From an uncultured Bacteroidales bacterium (lineage in GTDB: Bacteria > Bacteroidota > Bacteroidia > Bacteroidales > P3), in contig CALGCG010000072.1 of the NCBI GenBank assembly GCA_937884485.1, forward strand, positions 1 through 64,000: a DNA stretch of 64,000 nucleotides, in the 5' to 3' direction. The notes beneath the pieces were generated by a model. It was not told where the DNA came from, searched no databases, and saw nothing but the letters and a program-made list of their open reading frames with translations. Position numbers and translations under genes: made by a program. Below, in pieces: positions 1-7,203 of this stretch. Position 1 is the first letter of the stretch, and every line of letters begins with the position of its first letter.

Positions 1-138
1 TTCTCGGTGATATATTATAGGTAGAAGGGGTGAAATGCGGCGGGGTGGAAAAAAAATGTTAAAAAAAGAGTTTTAATGTCACAGTTTTGAAAAAAAGCGT
101 GTATTATATATGTGAGTTTTTTTTTTTAGGGGCATGTA

Positions 139-636
139 ATGGCCGTACAGGAAGAGACATATAAGGAGTATGATGCGATGGTCGAGCGCCACCGGAGGTT
201 CATCCTTGTGATGTGCCAGCGCGCCTCGTATGGTCGCGAGTGGCTGTGCCGCGAGCTGCTGCAGGAGTGCTATGTGGAGTTGCTGAAGCGCATGCCGGAG
301 CTGGCGCCGACGCGCGGGGGGCGCGAGGAGTTGCGCTGGGTCTATGGACGCTGCCGTGTGGCCATCACCCGTTACCGGCGCCGTGTAGCGCGCTGGTCCG
401 AGCTGCCTCTGACGGCGGTGCTGGCCGAGAGCGTGGCCGGCGGCGGCGAGGTGAACAGGCTGACCGTCGACGAGCTGGCCTCGTGCCTCGACGGCGCCGA
501 GCGGCGTATGTTCCTGATGCTTGCCGAGGGCGCCGACGACGGGGAAATAGCCCGTGTGCTGGGGCTGAAGCGCCGCACGGTGGTGCAGATGCGCCACAAT
601 ATAAAGAAGAAATTAATCAAATATATTGAATCATGA
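139..636 (+). CDS. Sigma-70-like (ECF-type) RNA polymerase sigma factor
   Basis: A 165-residue, mostly helical, Arg-rich protein. The C-terminal third (about residues 110-160) reads as a sigma region 4 / LuxR-like helix-turn-helix, with GADDGEIARVLGLKRRTVVQ followed by a basic tail. The N-terminal part resembles sigma region 2 in its run of aromatic and Arg residues but is diverged. ECF sigma factors direct RNA polymerase to a small regulon and are usually held by a membrane anti-sigma factor. The next gene overlaps by 4 bases (ATGA) and encodes a small membrane protein, which fits that scheme. The start is the ATG at 139; an upstream ATG at 134 is closed at once by TAA. Sigma-like family is fairly sure; the regulon is unknown. 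Confidence 0.72.
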   Translation: MAVQEETYKEYDAMVERHRRFILVMCQRASYGREWLCRELLQECYVELLKRMPELAPTRGGREELRWVYGRCRVAITRYRRRVARWSELPLTAVLAESVAGGGEVNRLTVDELASCLDGAERRMFLMLAEGADDGEIARVLGLKRRTVVQMRHNIKKKLIKYIES

Positions 637-908
637 AGAGACAAGAGAATGAAGAACTGTCGCGTGAGGCGAGGCGCCACGCGTTGGCTTTGGCCGACGC
701 GCATGCCCGGGGGCTGGGAGACGCCTGCCGTGGCTACCGCCGCCGTGCCGCCGTGAGGCGCTGCCTGCTGCTGGCGGCGCTGCTGGTTGCGGCGACGCTG
801 TCGGCGTCGGCGGCCGTCAGCCTCGCCGCCGGACGCCCGGCGGCAAAGGGGGCCCTCTCGACAGACGGCGCCGTGAGGTGCGTGCAACAAATACTCTCCG
901 CGGTATGA
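633..908 (+). CDS. Small single-pass membrane protein, possible anti-sigma partner
   Basis: A 91-residue protein with a charged Arg-rich N-terminal half (about residues 1-42), one hydrophobic segment (about 43-66, CLLLAALLVAATLSASAAVS) and a short C-terminal tail. Its start codon overlaps the stop of the sigma-like gene (ATGA), and its own stop overlaps the next start in the same way, so the three genes should be translationally coupled. Position and topology suggest a membrane anchor or anti-sigma factor, but it is shorter than typical anti-sigma factors and I see no recognisable anti-sigma domain. Function is inferred from context only. Confidence 0.6.
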   Translation: MKRQENEELSREARRHALALADAHARGLGDACRGYRRRAAVRRCLLLAALLVAATLSASAAVSLAAGRPAAKGALSTDGAVRCVQQILSAV

Positions 909-1396
909 TGCCCAGGAAAATAAAGCTGTTCTGGTCCTTCGGCGCCATGCTGACGGTGCTGGCTCTCGTCCTGGCCGCGGCCGTAATGTGGCCGCGGGTC
1001 GAGGTCGGCGAGCTCTACCGCCGCTACGAAGCCAACCCCCACCTCGCCATCACCTTCCTCAAGAACTTCGCCGTCGGCGACACCCTCGCCGTCGACGTCA
1101 CCACCCTCCAGGCCCTCGACGACGAAGGGTGGGACACCCTCATGCGCGACTTTGGCATCCAGCCCATGACCCCCGCCATTCGGGCGATGATCGCCGCGGG
1201 CGAGGACATCGTGACGGTCAGGCTCTCGCCCAGGAGCGACCCCAAGCAGACCATGGACACAACGGACCGGCTGCGGAACGACGTCGTCGCCATCTCCAGG
1301 CTGAAGCATACAATATGTGTTTTCCATACCGGAACAGCCTCCCAGCAGGATGCCATTGTGTTGTACAATTTAAGGAAAAATTACATTGAAAACTAA
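905..1396 (+). CDS. Hypothetical membrane-anchored protein in sigma operon
   Basis: A 163-residue protein. It starts with one N-terminal hydrophobic segment (about residues 9-30, FGAMLTVLALVLAAAVMWP), followed by a soluble, presumably periplasmic domain of about 130 residues with no motif I recognise. The ATG at 905 overlaps the stop of the preceding gene (ATGA), which favours it over the further-upstream in-frame start at 878. As third gene of the sigma-like operon it may be an envelope sensor or effector of the same circuit; this is inference. Confidence 0.6.
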   Translation: MMPRKIKLFWSFGAMLTVLALVLAAAVMWPRVEVGELYRRYEANPHLAITFLKNFAVGDTLAVDVTTLQALDDEGWDTLMRDFGIQPMTPAIRAMIAAGEDIVTVRLSPRSDPKQTMDTTDRLRNDVVAISRLKHTICVFHTGTASQQDAIVLYNLRKNYIEN

Positions 1397-1414
1397 ACTA
1401 AAAAAAAGAAACCG

Positions 1415-2185
1415 ATGAAAAACACAACACGCCTCTTGGCCCTATTCTTTGTGGCCGCCACAACGTTCTTCGCTTCCTGCAGCGACGACACCGACACCCC
1501 ATCCTCCCTCTCCGGGACCACATGGGTAGCCCAAAACCGAATAACAGACACCGCCGACGACGGCACCGTAAGCGTAGAAAACAGGGTCTGGCAGTTAACC
1601 TTTGTCGACGGAACATCCGGAATGCTCGACACCAAAACCCAGAGAGACTCCGAACAGCCCGAAGAATACAGATTCCCCTTTTCCTACTCCTATTCCCTCT
1701 CCGGCAGCACCGGCAGCGGAAGCATCGTCATTGAAGATCCTTATGGCTCCGGAGAAAACCTAAGCGTGTCTTTCACCGTCAACGGCGACAAGCTCACCAT
1801 TTCCAATACCGACAACGGCGACATCGTCTTCACCCGGCAGTCCTCCTCCCCCACTCCCGCAGCCACCGGCCTCGAAGGCACAACATGGCAGACAACCTTT
1901 TCTCAGCCATACCTCGACGATGACGACAACGAGCACGACGGCAACATTACCATTACCATCGCCTTCGCAAACTCCTACTCCGGCACCATGAGGGCAGAAT
2001 ATATTGTTCCCGACATTCCCTCGGCAGGCTACGACGACGGCAGAACCTTCAGCTACTCCTACACCGCCCCCAACGGCACAATCAACCTACCCTTCGACGA
2101 GGCAGAGATCCCCTTCACCATCGATGGCGACGACCTGACTTTGGTCATGGGGCCAACCCGAGTCTACACCCTGCACAAGATTTAA
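1415..2185 (+). CDS. Lipoprotein with two lipocalin-like repeats
   Basis: A 256-residue lipoprotein. The signal peptide ends in a lipobox (FFASC, Cys about 22) followed by Ser-Asp-Asp-Thr-Asp, an acidic stretch of the kind that acts as a surface export signal in Bacteroidetes lipoproteins. Two homologous halves each begin with a GTTW motif (about residues 34-38 and 155-159) and end in a short beta strand (TLTISN..., DLTLVMG...), typical of lipocalin-like or META-like beta barrels in this phylum. The ligand is unknown. It lies 18 bases after the sigma operon and may be cotranscribed. Confidence 0.7.
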   Translation: MKNTTRLLALFFVAATTFFASCSDDTDTPSSLSGTTWVAQNRITDTADDGTVSVENRVWQLTFVDGTSGMLDTKTQRDSEQPEEYRFPFSYSYSLSGSTGSGSIVIEDPYGSGENLSVSFTVNGDKLTISNTDNGDIVFTRQSSSPTPAATGLEGTTWQTTFSQPYLDDDDNEHDGNITITIAFANSYSGTMRAEYIVPDIPSAGYDDGRTFSYSYTAPNGTINLPFDEAEIPFTIDGDDLTLVMGPTRVYTLHKI

Positions 2186-2351
2186 ACATCAAGGTGCATT
2201 GGGATCTGGGAGAGTCGATGTATAACGCGCCGGACAAGAACTTCTATCTGCTGTTTCCCATTCTGTCCCCGCGAGGAGGGGAGGAGGATACCTCACCCTA
2301 TATATCATCGACCTCCAGAAGCAGATTGACGAAATGAAGTTGAACCAATAA
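2186..2351 (+). pseudogene. Decayed 3' gene fragment
   Basis: Between two lipoprotein genes, one frame reads protein-like sequence without its own start (KVHWDLGESMYNAPDKNFYL at about 2192-2251). After a likely frame change near 2295 another frame gives LYIIDLQKQIDEMKLNQ and a stop at 2349-2351. The sharp change from coherent sequence to low-quality sequence and back suggests the broken C-terminus of a lost gene. No intact start is visible and I cannot name the parent family. Confidence 0.35.
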
Positions 2352-2378
2352 AAACACAAACAAATACAGACAACAATC

Positions 2379-2852
2379 ATGAAGAAAACATTCATTATTC
2401 CTATCCTGGTAGCCGTCTGCTTGCAAATGGCGAGTTGCGAGGAGTTGGAAGAGACAGTCCTTTTCCGGACAGATGTTCCCCATAGTGTTACGGAATTCAA
2501 CGAATACTTCTACCATAGCGGCCATGGAGACGCCTTACAGCAATATGACGGCGACACACTGACGATATACGGATGGCTTTGGCAGAACGACGGCTCGGTG
2601 CACGATTATGACTATACGCAACCGCAGGAGTGGGTCAGGCTGGTTGATGACAATATGGACAACCTGCCGTATCATGGTAGAGAGAGCGCCCTCCGACTCC
2701 ATTTTGATGCCCCTCGCTCATTCAGTGAAGAAGAGTCGCATCAGATGTACCAGGTTACTGGAACGCTCCACTCCTTTGAATTGCCCGCAATGGAGAGCAT
2801 CTCTTACCGTGGATATTTAGATGTTATTGAATTTATCCCCCAATCACAATAA
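2379..2852 (+). CDS. Hypothetical lipoprotein
   Basis: A 157-residue predicted lipoprotein. The N-terminal Lys-rich segment and hydrophobic core end at a lipobox (MASC, Cys 20), followed by acidic residues (EELEE), again like a Bacteroidetes lipoprotein export signal. The mature part (about 135 residues) is rich in Tyr, Asp and His and contains a segment resembling an OB-like or Bacteroides small-lipoprotein beta fold (DTLTIYGWLW, YQVTGTLHS). I do not recognise a family. Start is the ATG at 2379, which opens the signal peptide directly. Confidence 0.6.
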   Translation: MKKTFIIPILVAVCLQMASCEELEETVLFRTDVPHSVTEFNEYFYHSGHGDALQQYDGDTLTIYGWLWQNDGSVHDYDYTQPQEWVRLVDDNMDNLPYHGRESALRLHFDAPRSFSEEESHQMYQVTGTLHSFELPAMESISYRGYLDVIEFIPQSQ

Positions 2853-2981
2853 ATGACGATGAAAAAGAAAGGTTCTGGTGGTTCTTTTTGTTGTCGGCCG
2901 AGCCGACGGCACACCACTGATAGAAATTTTCTTTTTTATTCTTTTCATTCTGATTGAGTATTGAGAAAGGGGTGTGGGGGA

Positions 2982-3018
2982 GAAAAAAAAGAACCGGGTC
3001 GTCCGTTGGGGCGACCCG
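2982..3018 (-). terminator. Rho-independent terminator of HU gene
   Basis: An inverted repeat (GGGTCG ... CGACCC, plus one more pair) at 2995-3018 is followed on the minus strand by a run of eight T at 2983-2990. It lies about 30 bases after the HU stop codon. Confidence 0.8.
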
Positions 3019-3050
3019 ATTCGTTGTTTGGTTGCGCGTCAGGCTCGCTC

Positions 3051-3314
3051 TTATTTGAGGAGCTTGCTGCCGGCTTTGAACTTGGCCACTTTCTTGGCGG
3101 GAACCTTGACGGCTTTGCCGGTGCGGGGGTTCTTGGCGGTGCGGGCTTTGCGCTTCACAACGCTGAAGGTACCGAAGCCAATGAGGGTCACTTTCTCGCC
3201 TTTCTTCAGTTCTGCCTGGATGGCATCGAAGCAAGCGGTCATTGCCTGTTTGGCGGCAACTTTGGTCATGCCGGTCTTGGCGGCCATGGCGTTAACAAGT
3301 TCAGTTTTGTTCAT
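3051..3314 (-). CDS. hup: HU-family DNA-binding protein
   Basis: An 87-residue histone-like protein of the HU/IHF family that bends and compacts DNA as a dimer. The N-terminal helices begin MNKTELVNAMAAKTGMTK; the core GFGTFSVVKRKARTAKNPRT (about 47-66) includes the beta-arm with its conserved Arg-x-x-Arg and NPRTG tip. Length matches the family (about 90). It is monocistronic, with a phylum-typical promoter at 3362-3394 and a strong terminator behind it. Which HU paralogue it is cannot be told from one copy. Confidence 0.95.
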   Translation of the reverse strand: MNKTELVNAMAAKTGMTKVAAKQAMTACFDAIQAELKKGEKVTLIGFGTFSVVKRKARTAKNPRTGKAVKVPAKKVAKFKAGSKLLK

Positions 3315-3361
3315 AATGATAATGTTTAAGGGTTTGTAATTATTTGTTTTTCTTTTCGGTG

Positions 3362-3394
3362 CAAATGTAAGATTTTTTTTTGATACGAACCAAA
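3362..3394 (-). promoter_or_regulatory. Bacteroidota-type promoter of HU gene
   Basis: On the minus strand TTTG (3394-3391) is separated by 21 bases from TACATTTG (3369-3362), matching the Bacteroidetes -33/-7 consensus TTTG / TAnnTTTG. The leader to the HU start is about 45 bases. Confidence 0.8.
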
Positions 3395-3435
3395 TTTTTT
3401 TTCAAAATTTTTTTCGTTTTTTTTGAGGTTGTTTT

Positions 3436-4371
3436 CTATGCCTTTGTTTTCCAGCCTGTTAGTTTGTTTCCGCGAAGAAAATCTTCGATGGAATTTTTGC
3501 GTTTTCCGCTCATTTGAAGGCTCAAAATCTGGATGAAACCGTCTGCTACACCGATTTTTAAGACCCTTTTTTCATCGCATTCGAGCATTCCGGGGCGTCC
3601 GTTTGGGTCGCTGAGAGGCACGGCGTCGAAGATTTTGAAGAGGATTTCCTGCCCTTGGGGGTTGATGAGTGTGAGGAGTGCCGCGGGATAGGGAGCGAGG
3701 CCCCGGATGAAGTCTGCCGCCTGCCGTGCCGGCTGGTGGAGGTTGAGGAGGCAGAAGTCTTTGAAGATTTTGGGTGCTGCCGTGGGGGTGCCTTCCTGCG
3801 GGCGGGGGACGAGGGTGCCGCTGGCGATGCCGTCGAGGGTGCGCACGACGAGGTCGCGTCCCATGAGGGCCAGGCGGTCGTGGAGGGTGCCGGCGTTGTC
3901 GTCGGGGGCTATGGGCGTTTCGGCCTGGAGGAGTATGTGGCCTTCGTCGATCTGGTGGTTGAGGAGGAATGTGGTGACGCCGGTGCGGGTGTCGCCGTTG
4001 ATGATGGCATGGTTGATGGGTGCCGCGCCGCGGTAGGCGGGCAGCAGCGAGGCGTGGAGGTTGAAGGTGCCGTGGGCGGGCATGTTCCACACGGCTTCGG
4101 GGAGCATGCGGAAGGCTACGACGACGAACATGTCGGCCTGGAGGGCTTGCAGCTCGGCAAGGAAGTGGGGGTCGCGCAGCCGTTCGGGCTGCAGCAGGGG
4201 CAGGTGGTGGTCGAGGGCATACTGCTTGACGGGGCTGAAGACGACCTTTTGGCCGCGGCCGGCCTGGCGGTCGGGCACGGTGACCACGGCGCAGACGTCG
4301 TGGCTGGACTGCATGATGGCGTCGAGGCTCTCGACGGCAAAGTCGGGGGTTCCGAAGAATACTATTCGCAT
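3436..4371 (-). CDS. fmt: Methionyl-tRNA formyltransferase
   Basis: A 311-residue enzyme that formylates the initiator Met-tRNA using 10-formyl-tetrahydrofolate. Visible are the N-terminal start MRIVFFGTPDFAVESLDAIM, the catalytic core FNLHASLLPAYRGAAPINHA (Asn-x-His ... SLLPxxRG) around residues 105-125, and the C-terminal domain reaching the usual length. The start is set at the ATG at 4371 because the sequence upstream in this frame is low-complexity shadow of ribH. It overlaps the 3' end of ribH by 10 bases, so the two are probably cotranscribed. Confidence 0.95.
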   Translation of the reverse strand: MRIVFFGTPDFAVESLDAIMQSSHDVCAVVTVPDRQAGRGQKVVFSPVKQYALDHHLPLLQPERLRDPHFLAELQALQADMFVVVAFRMLPEAVWNMPAHGTFNLHASLLPAYRGAAPINHAIINGDTRTGVTTFLLNHQIDEGHILLQAETPIAPDDNAGTLHDRLALMGRDLVVRTLDGIASGTLVPRPQEGTPTAAPKIFKDFCLLNLHQPARQAADFIRGLAPYPAALLTLINPQGQEILFKIFDAVPLSDPNGRPGMLECDEKRVLKIGVADGFIQILSLQMSGKRKNSIEDFLRGNKLTGWKTKA

Positions 4372-4850
4372 AGGCTGTGCTGGTAGGCAATCATTTTGAG
4401 GGCTGTGACGGCTCCTTCGACACCCTTGTTGCCGTGGCGGCCGCCGGCGCGCTCGAGGGCCTGCTGTATGGTGTCTGTGGTGAGGACGCTGAAGATGACC
4501 GGGCGGTGGTGCTGCAGTGCCACGTTGGTGAGGCCTTGCGAGACCGCCTGGCAGATGAACTCGAAGTGGCGGGTCTCGCCCTGGACGACGCAGCCGATGC
4601 AGATGACGGCGTCGAGGCGGTTGGCGGCGAGCATCATGTCGGCGGCGGCGCTGAGTTCGAAGGTGCCAGGGACGCGACGCACGGTCAGGTTCTCTTCCTT
4701 GACGCCGTGCTGGCGCAGTGTGTCGACGGCTCCCTGGAGGAGGGCGTCGGTGACGCCGGAGTTCCATTCGGCGGCGATGACGCCGATGCGGTATTCTTTC
4801 CCATCGGGCACTGCCGTGGGGTCGTAGTCGGAGAGGTTCGTTTTCTTCAT
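4362..4850 (-). CDS. ribH: 6,7-dimethyl-8-ribityllumazine synthase
   Basis: A 162-residue lumazine synthase, the penultimate step of riboflavin synthesis. It has the family core: EWNSGVTDALLQGA, the phosphate-binding VPGTFELSAAA (about 61-71), CIGCVVQGETRHFEFICQAV with the catalytic His (about 95), and the late segment with VIFSVLTTDT. Length fits the family. Start codon ATG at 4850 is 7 bases downstream of the previous gene's stop. The other riboflavin genes are not in this window. Confidence 0.95.
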   Translation of the reverse strand: MKKTNLSDYDPTAVPDGKEYRIGVIAAEWNSGVTDALLQGAVDTLRQHGVKEENLTVRRVPGTFELSAAADMMLAANRLDAVICIGCVVQGETRHFEFICQAVSQGLTNVALQHHRPVIFSVLTTDTIQQALERAGGRHGNKGVEGAVTALKMIAYQHSLCE

Positions 4851-4857
4851 TTCTTTA

Positions 4858-7203
4858 TTAAAAATCTTTGGTACTGTATGTATTTGCCGTGGGTACGGCG
4901 GGTCGTTTCTTGCCGTTCTTGGTCTCCTTGATGATGCTTTCGTCGGCCTTGTAGTCGAGGGTCTGCCCTTTGCGGGGCTGGCGGATGCCGAAGTATGACT
5001 TGTCGAGGTGGAGGCGGCGTGTGCGGAGGGAGAAGGTGTTGAAGTCGAGGATCCATTCGGGGTCGAAGGGCTGGTAGAGGAAGCGGCACTCGAAGTGGAG
5101 GTGAGGGCCTGTGGAGTTTCCCGTGGAGCCGCCGAGGCCCAGCACTTCGCCTGCGGCGACGGGCTGGTTGGGGTGGACGTTGATTTTGGAGAGGTGGCCG
5201 TAGAGGGTCTCGAGGCCGTTGGGGTGGCGGACTACGACGCAGTTGCCGTAGCCTCCCATGCGCGCTGCCACGCGCACCACGCCGGGGAAGGCGCAGTGCA
5301 CGGGGTCGCCGGTGTTGAGGCGTATGTCCACGCCGTGGTGGCCGCGCTGCCAACGCCAGCCGTAGTTGGAGGTCTTGGCGTTGCTCACGGGGAAGCAGAA
5401 GTCGGCGCTGTCGTGTATGAGGAGGATGTTGATTTCGTCGGGCAGGAAGTCGAGGGTGGTGCGGCCGAGGGGGTTGACGCGCTTCTGGGGGAAGGTGTCG
5501 TACCATAGGGGCACGAGGGCGCGGTCGACGCTGTTGTCCTCGGGGGCTTTGGCGGCCTGGCGGATGGCTTTGACGGCCTCTTTGCTCTCGGCCTTGCTGT
5601 GGGCTGAGGCTTGGCTGTCGTGCCGGGCCTGTGTGCTGCGGCCGGAGGGGCGCACCTGGCGCGAGGCTTCGAGGCGGGCGTTGATGAGCGAGTCGAAGTA
5701 GGACACTTGCGACTGCGACGTGCCGATGCCCGACAGGAGCAGCAGCACAAAAACGAGCACGCGGCGCAGGCGTGCCACGGGGAATCCCAGTTGCTCGCGG
5801 TATTTGGCCACGGTGCGGCGTGCCAGGGGGTAGCCTTGTTTGTTGAGCAGTTGCGCCAGCGCGTCGTCGGAGAGGGGGGCTTGCTTGTCCTCGGCTTCGA
5901 TGGCGTCGGCCAGGCGCTGTTTGATGGTCTCGACCGATATTTCTTCGCCCTCGTTGTTGGCCATGCCTTTTGAGAAGCAGTCTTTGAGGGGTATGGTGCC
6001 GAAGTCGGTCTGGAGGTATTTGCTGTTGGCCATGCGCGAGATGGTGGAGATGTCGAGGCCTGTGGCGTCGGCCACTTCGCGCTGGCGCAGGGGTTGCAGC
6101 TGGTCGGGGTCGCCGGAGAGGAGGAACCTCCGCTGGTGCTTGACGATGTGGCGCATGACACGCACGATGGTGTCGTGGCGTTGCTGCAGGAGGTCGATGA
6201 ACCCTTGGGCGTCGGCCTGCTTGGTGCGTAGGAACGAGAGTGTTTCGCGTTCGGAGGCGGGGCCTTTTTCTCCGCGGCGTTCGCGGTTTGCCTTTTGGGC
6301 TTCGAGTTGGGTGAGGAGGTCGGTGTAGTAGGTGTTCAGCGTGAGGCGCGGCAGGTTGCCGTCGTTGAGGTAGAAGGATAGTTCGCCGTCGTGTTGCTGG
6401 AGTATGATGTCGGGGGTGATGGTGGCGGCGGCCGAGTTGCTGTCGGCCTCGGAGCTGCCGGGTTTGGGGTTGAGGCGCCGGATGAGTGAGGTGGCGCGTT
6501 CGAGGGCTCCGTTGTCGATGCCGAGGGCGTTGCAGATGCGCTCGTAGCGGTGGTTGGCGAAGTCGTCGAAGTGGAGCTCCAGGATGGTGGCGGCCAAGGA
6601 TGTATCGGGGTCGCGGGGCATGCGCTGCAGCTGCAGCAGGAGGCACTCCTGGAGGTTGCGGGCGCCGATGCCGGGAGGGTCGAGGCTTTGGATGATGCGC
6701 AGCACTTCGAGCACTTCCTCGCGAGAGGCGTCGATGCCTTGGCGGAAGGCCATGTCGTTGGTCACCAGGTCGAGGTCGCGGCTGAGGTAGCCGGCGTCGT
6801 CGAGGGTGCCGATGAGTTCGTTGGCTATGAGCTGCTGCCGTTCGGAGAGGCGGCGTGTGATGAGCTGGGCATTGAGGCGCTCGGAGAAGGAGAGGGTGTC
6901 GGAGAGGATGAATTCGCGCTGCGTGACGTTGGGGTCGTGTTCGAGGTGTTCTCGGTAGTCGTAGGCGTTGTATTCGTCGTCTTCGTCGGCATCCCAGTCG
7001 GACCGGTTGCGGTCGTCGGCAGCGACGAGGGCGTCGATGTCCTCGTTGGCGGCAGGCACGTCGGCTTCGAGGAGCGGGTTTTTCTCTATCTCCTCTTTGA
7101 TGGCCTGCTCAAGGTCAGTGACGGGCAACTGCAGCAGACGCATGAGTTGTATCTGTTGCGGTGAGAGCTTCTGCTGCAGTTGCTGTCGCTGGATTTGTTT
7201 CAT
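4858..7203 (-). CDS. rpoN: RNA polymerase sigma-54 fused in frame to membrane segment and M23 peptidase
   Basis: One open reading frame of 781 residues. Residues 1-481 are a complete sigma-54: the Gln/Leu-rich activator region I (SPQQIQLMRLLQLP), an acidic linker (about 48-92), the core-binding region, the HTH (VADATGLDISTISRMANSKY, about 377-396) and the RpoN box ARRTVAKYRE at 461-470. No stop follows. VLVFVLLLLSGIGTSQSQ (482-499) forms a signal-like or transmembrane segment, then a linker, then an M23/LytM endopeptidase domain with all zinc and catalytic residues (H622-x-G-x-D626, H670, H701-L-H703). Normal RpoN in this phylum ends near residue 480, so this looks like loss of the stop between neighbours or a true membrane-tethered fusion. 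The peptidase could also start internally at the GTG at 5760. Gene 13 starts 1 base away. Confidence 0.85.
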   Translation of the reverse strand: MKQIQRQQLQQKLSPQQIQLMRLLQLPVTDLEQAIKEEIEKNPLLEADVPAANEDIDALVAADDRNRSDWDADEDDEYNAYDYREHLEHDPNVTQREFILSDTLSFSERLNAQLITRRLSERQQLIANELIGTLDDAGYLSRDLDLVTNDMAFRQGIDASREEVLEVLRIIQSLDPPGIGARNLQECLLLQLQRMPRDPDTSLAATILELHFDDFANHRYERICNALGIDNGALERATSLIRRLNPKPGSSEADSNSAAATITPDIILQQHDGELSFYLNDGNLPRLTLNTYYTDLLTQLEAQKANRERRGEKGPASERETLSFLRTKQADAQGFIDLLQQRHDTIVRVMRHIVKHQRRFLLSGDPDQLQPLRQREVADATGLDISTISRMANSKYLQTDFGTIPLKDCFSKGMANNEGEEISVETIKQRLADAIEAEDKQAPLSDDALAQLLNKQGYPLARRTVAKYREQLGFPVARLRRVLVFVLLLLSGIGTSQSQVSYFDSLINARLEASRQVRPSGRSTQARHDSQASAHSKAESKEAVKAIRQAAKAPEDNSVDRALVPLWYDTFPQKRVNPLGRTTLDFLPDEINILLIHDSADFCFPVSNAKTSNYGWRWQRGHHGVDIRLNTGDPVHCAFPGVVRVAARMGGYGNCVVVRHPNGLETLYGHLSKINVHPNQPVAAGEVLGLGGSTGNSTGPHLHFECRFLYQPFDPEWILDFNTFSLRTRRLHLDKSYFGIRQPRKGQTLDYKADESIIKETKNGKKRPAVPTANTYSTKDF

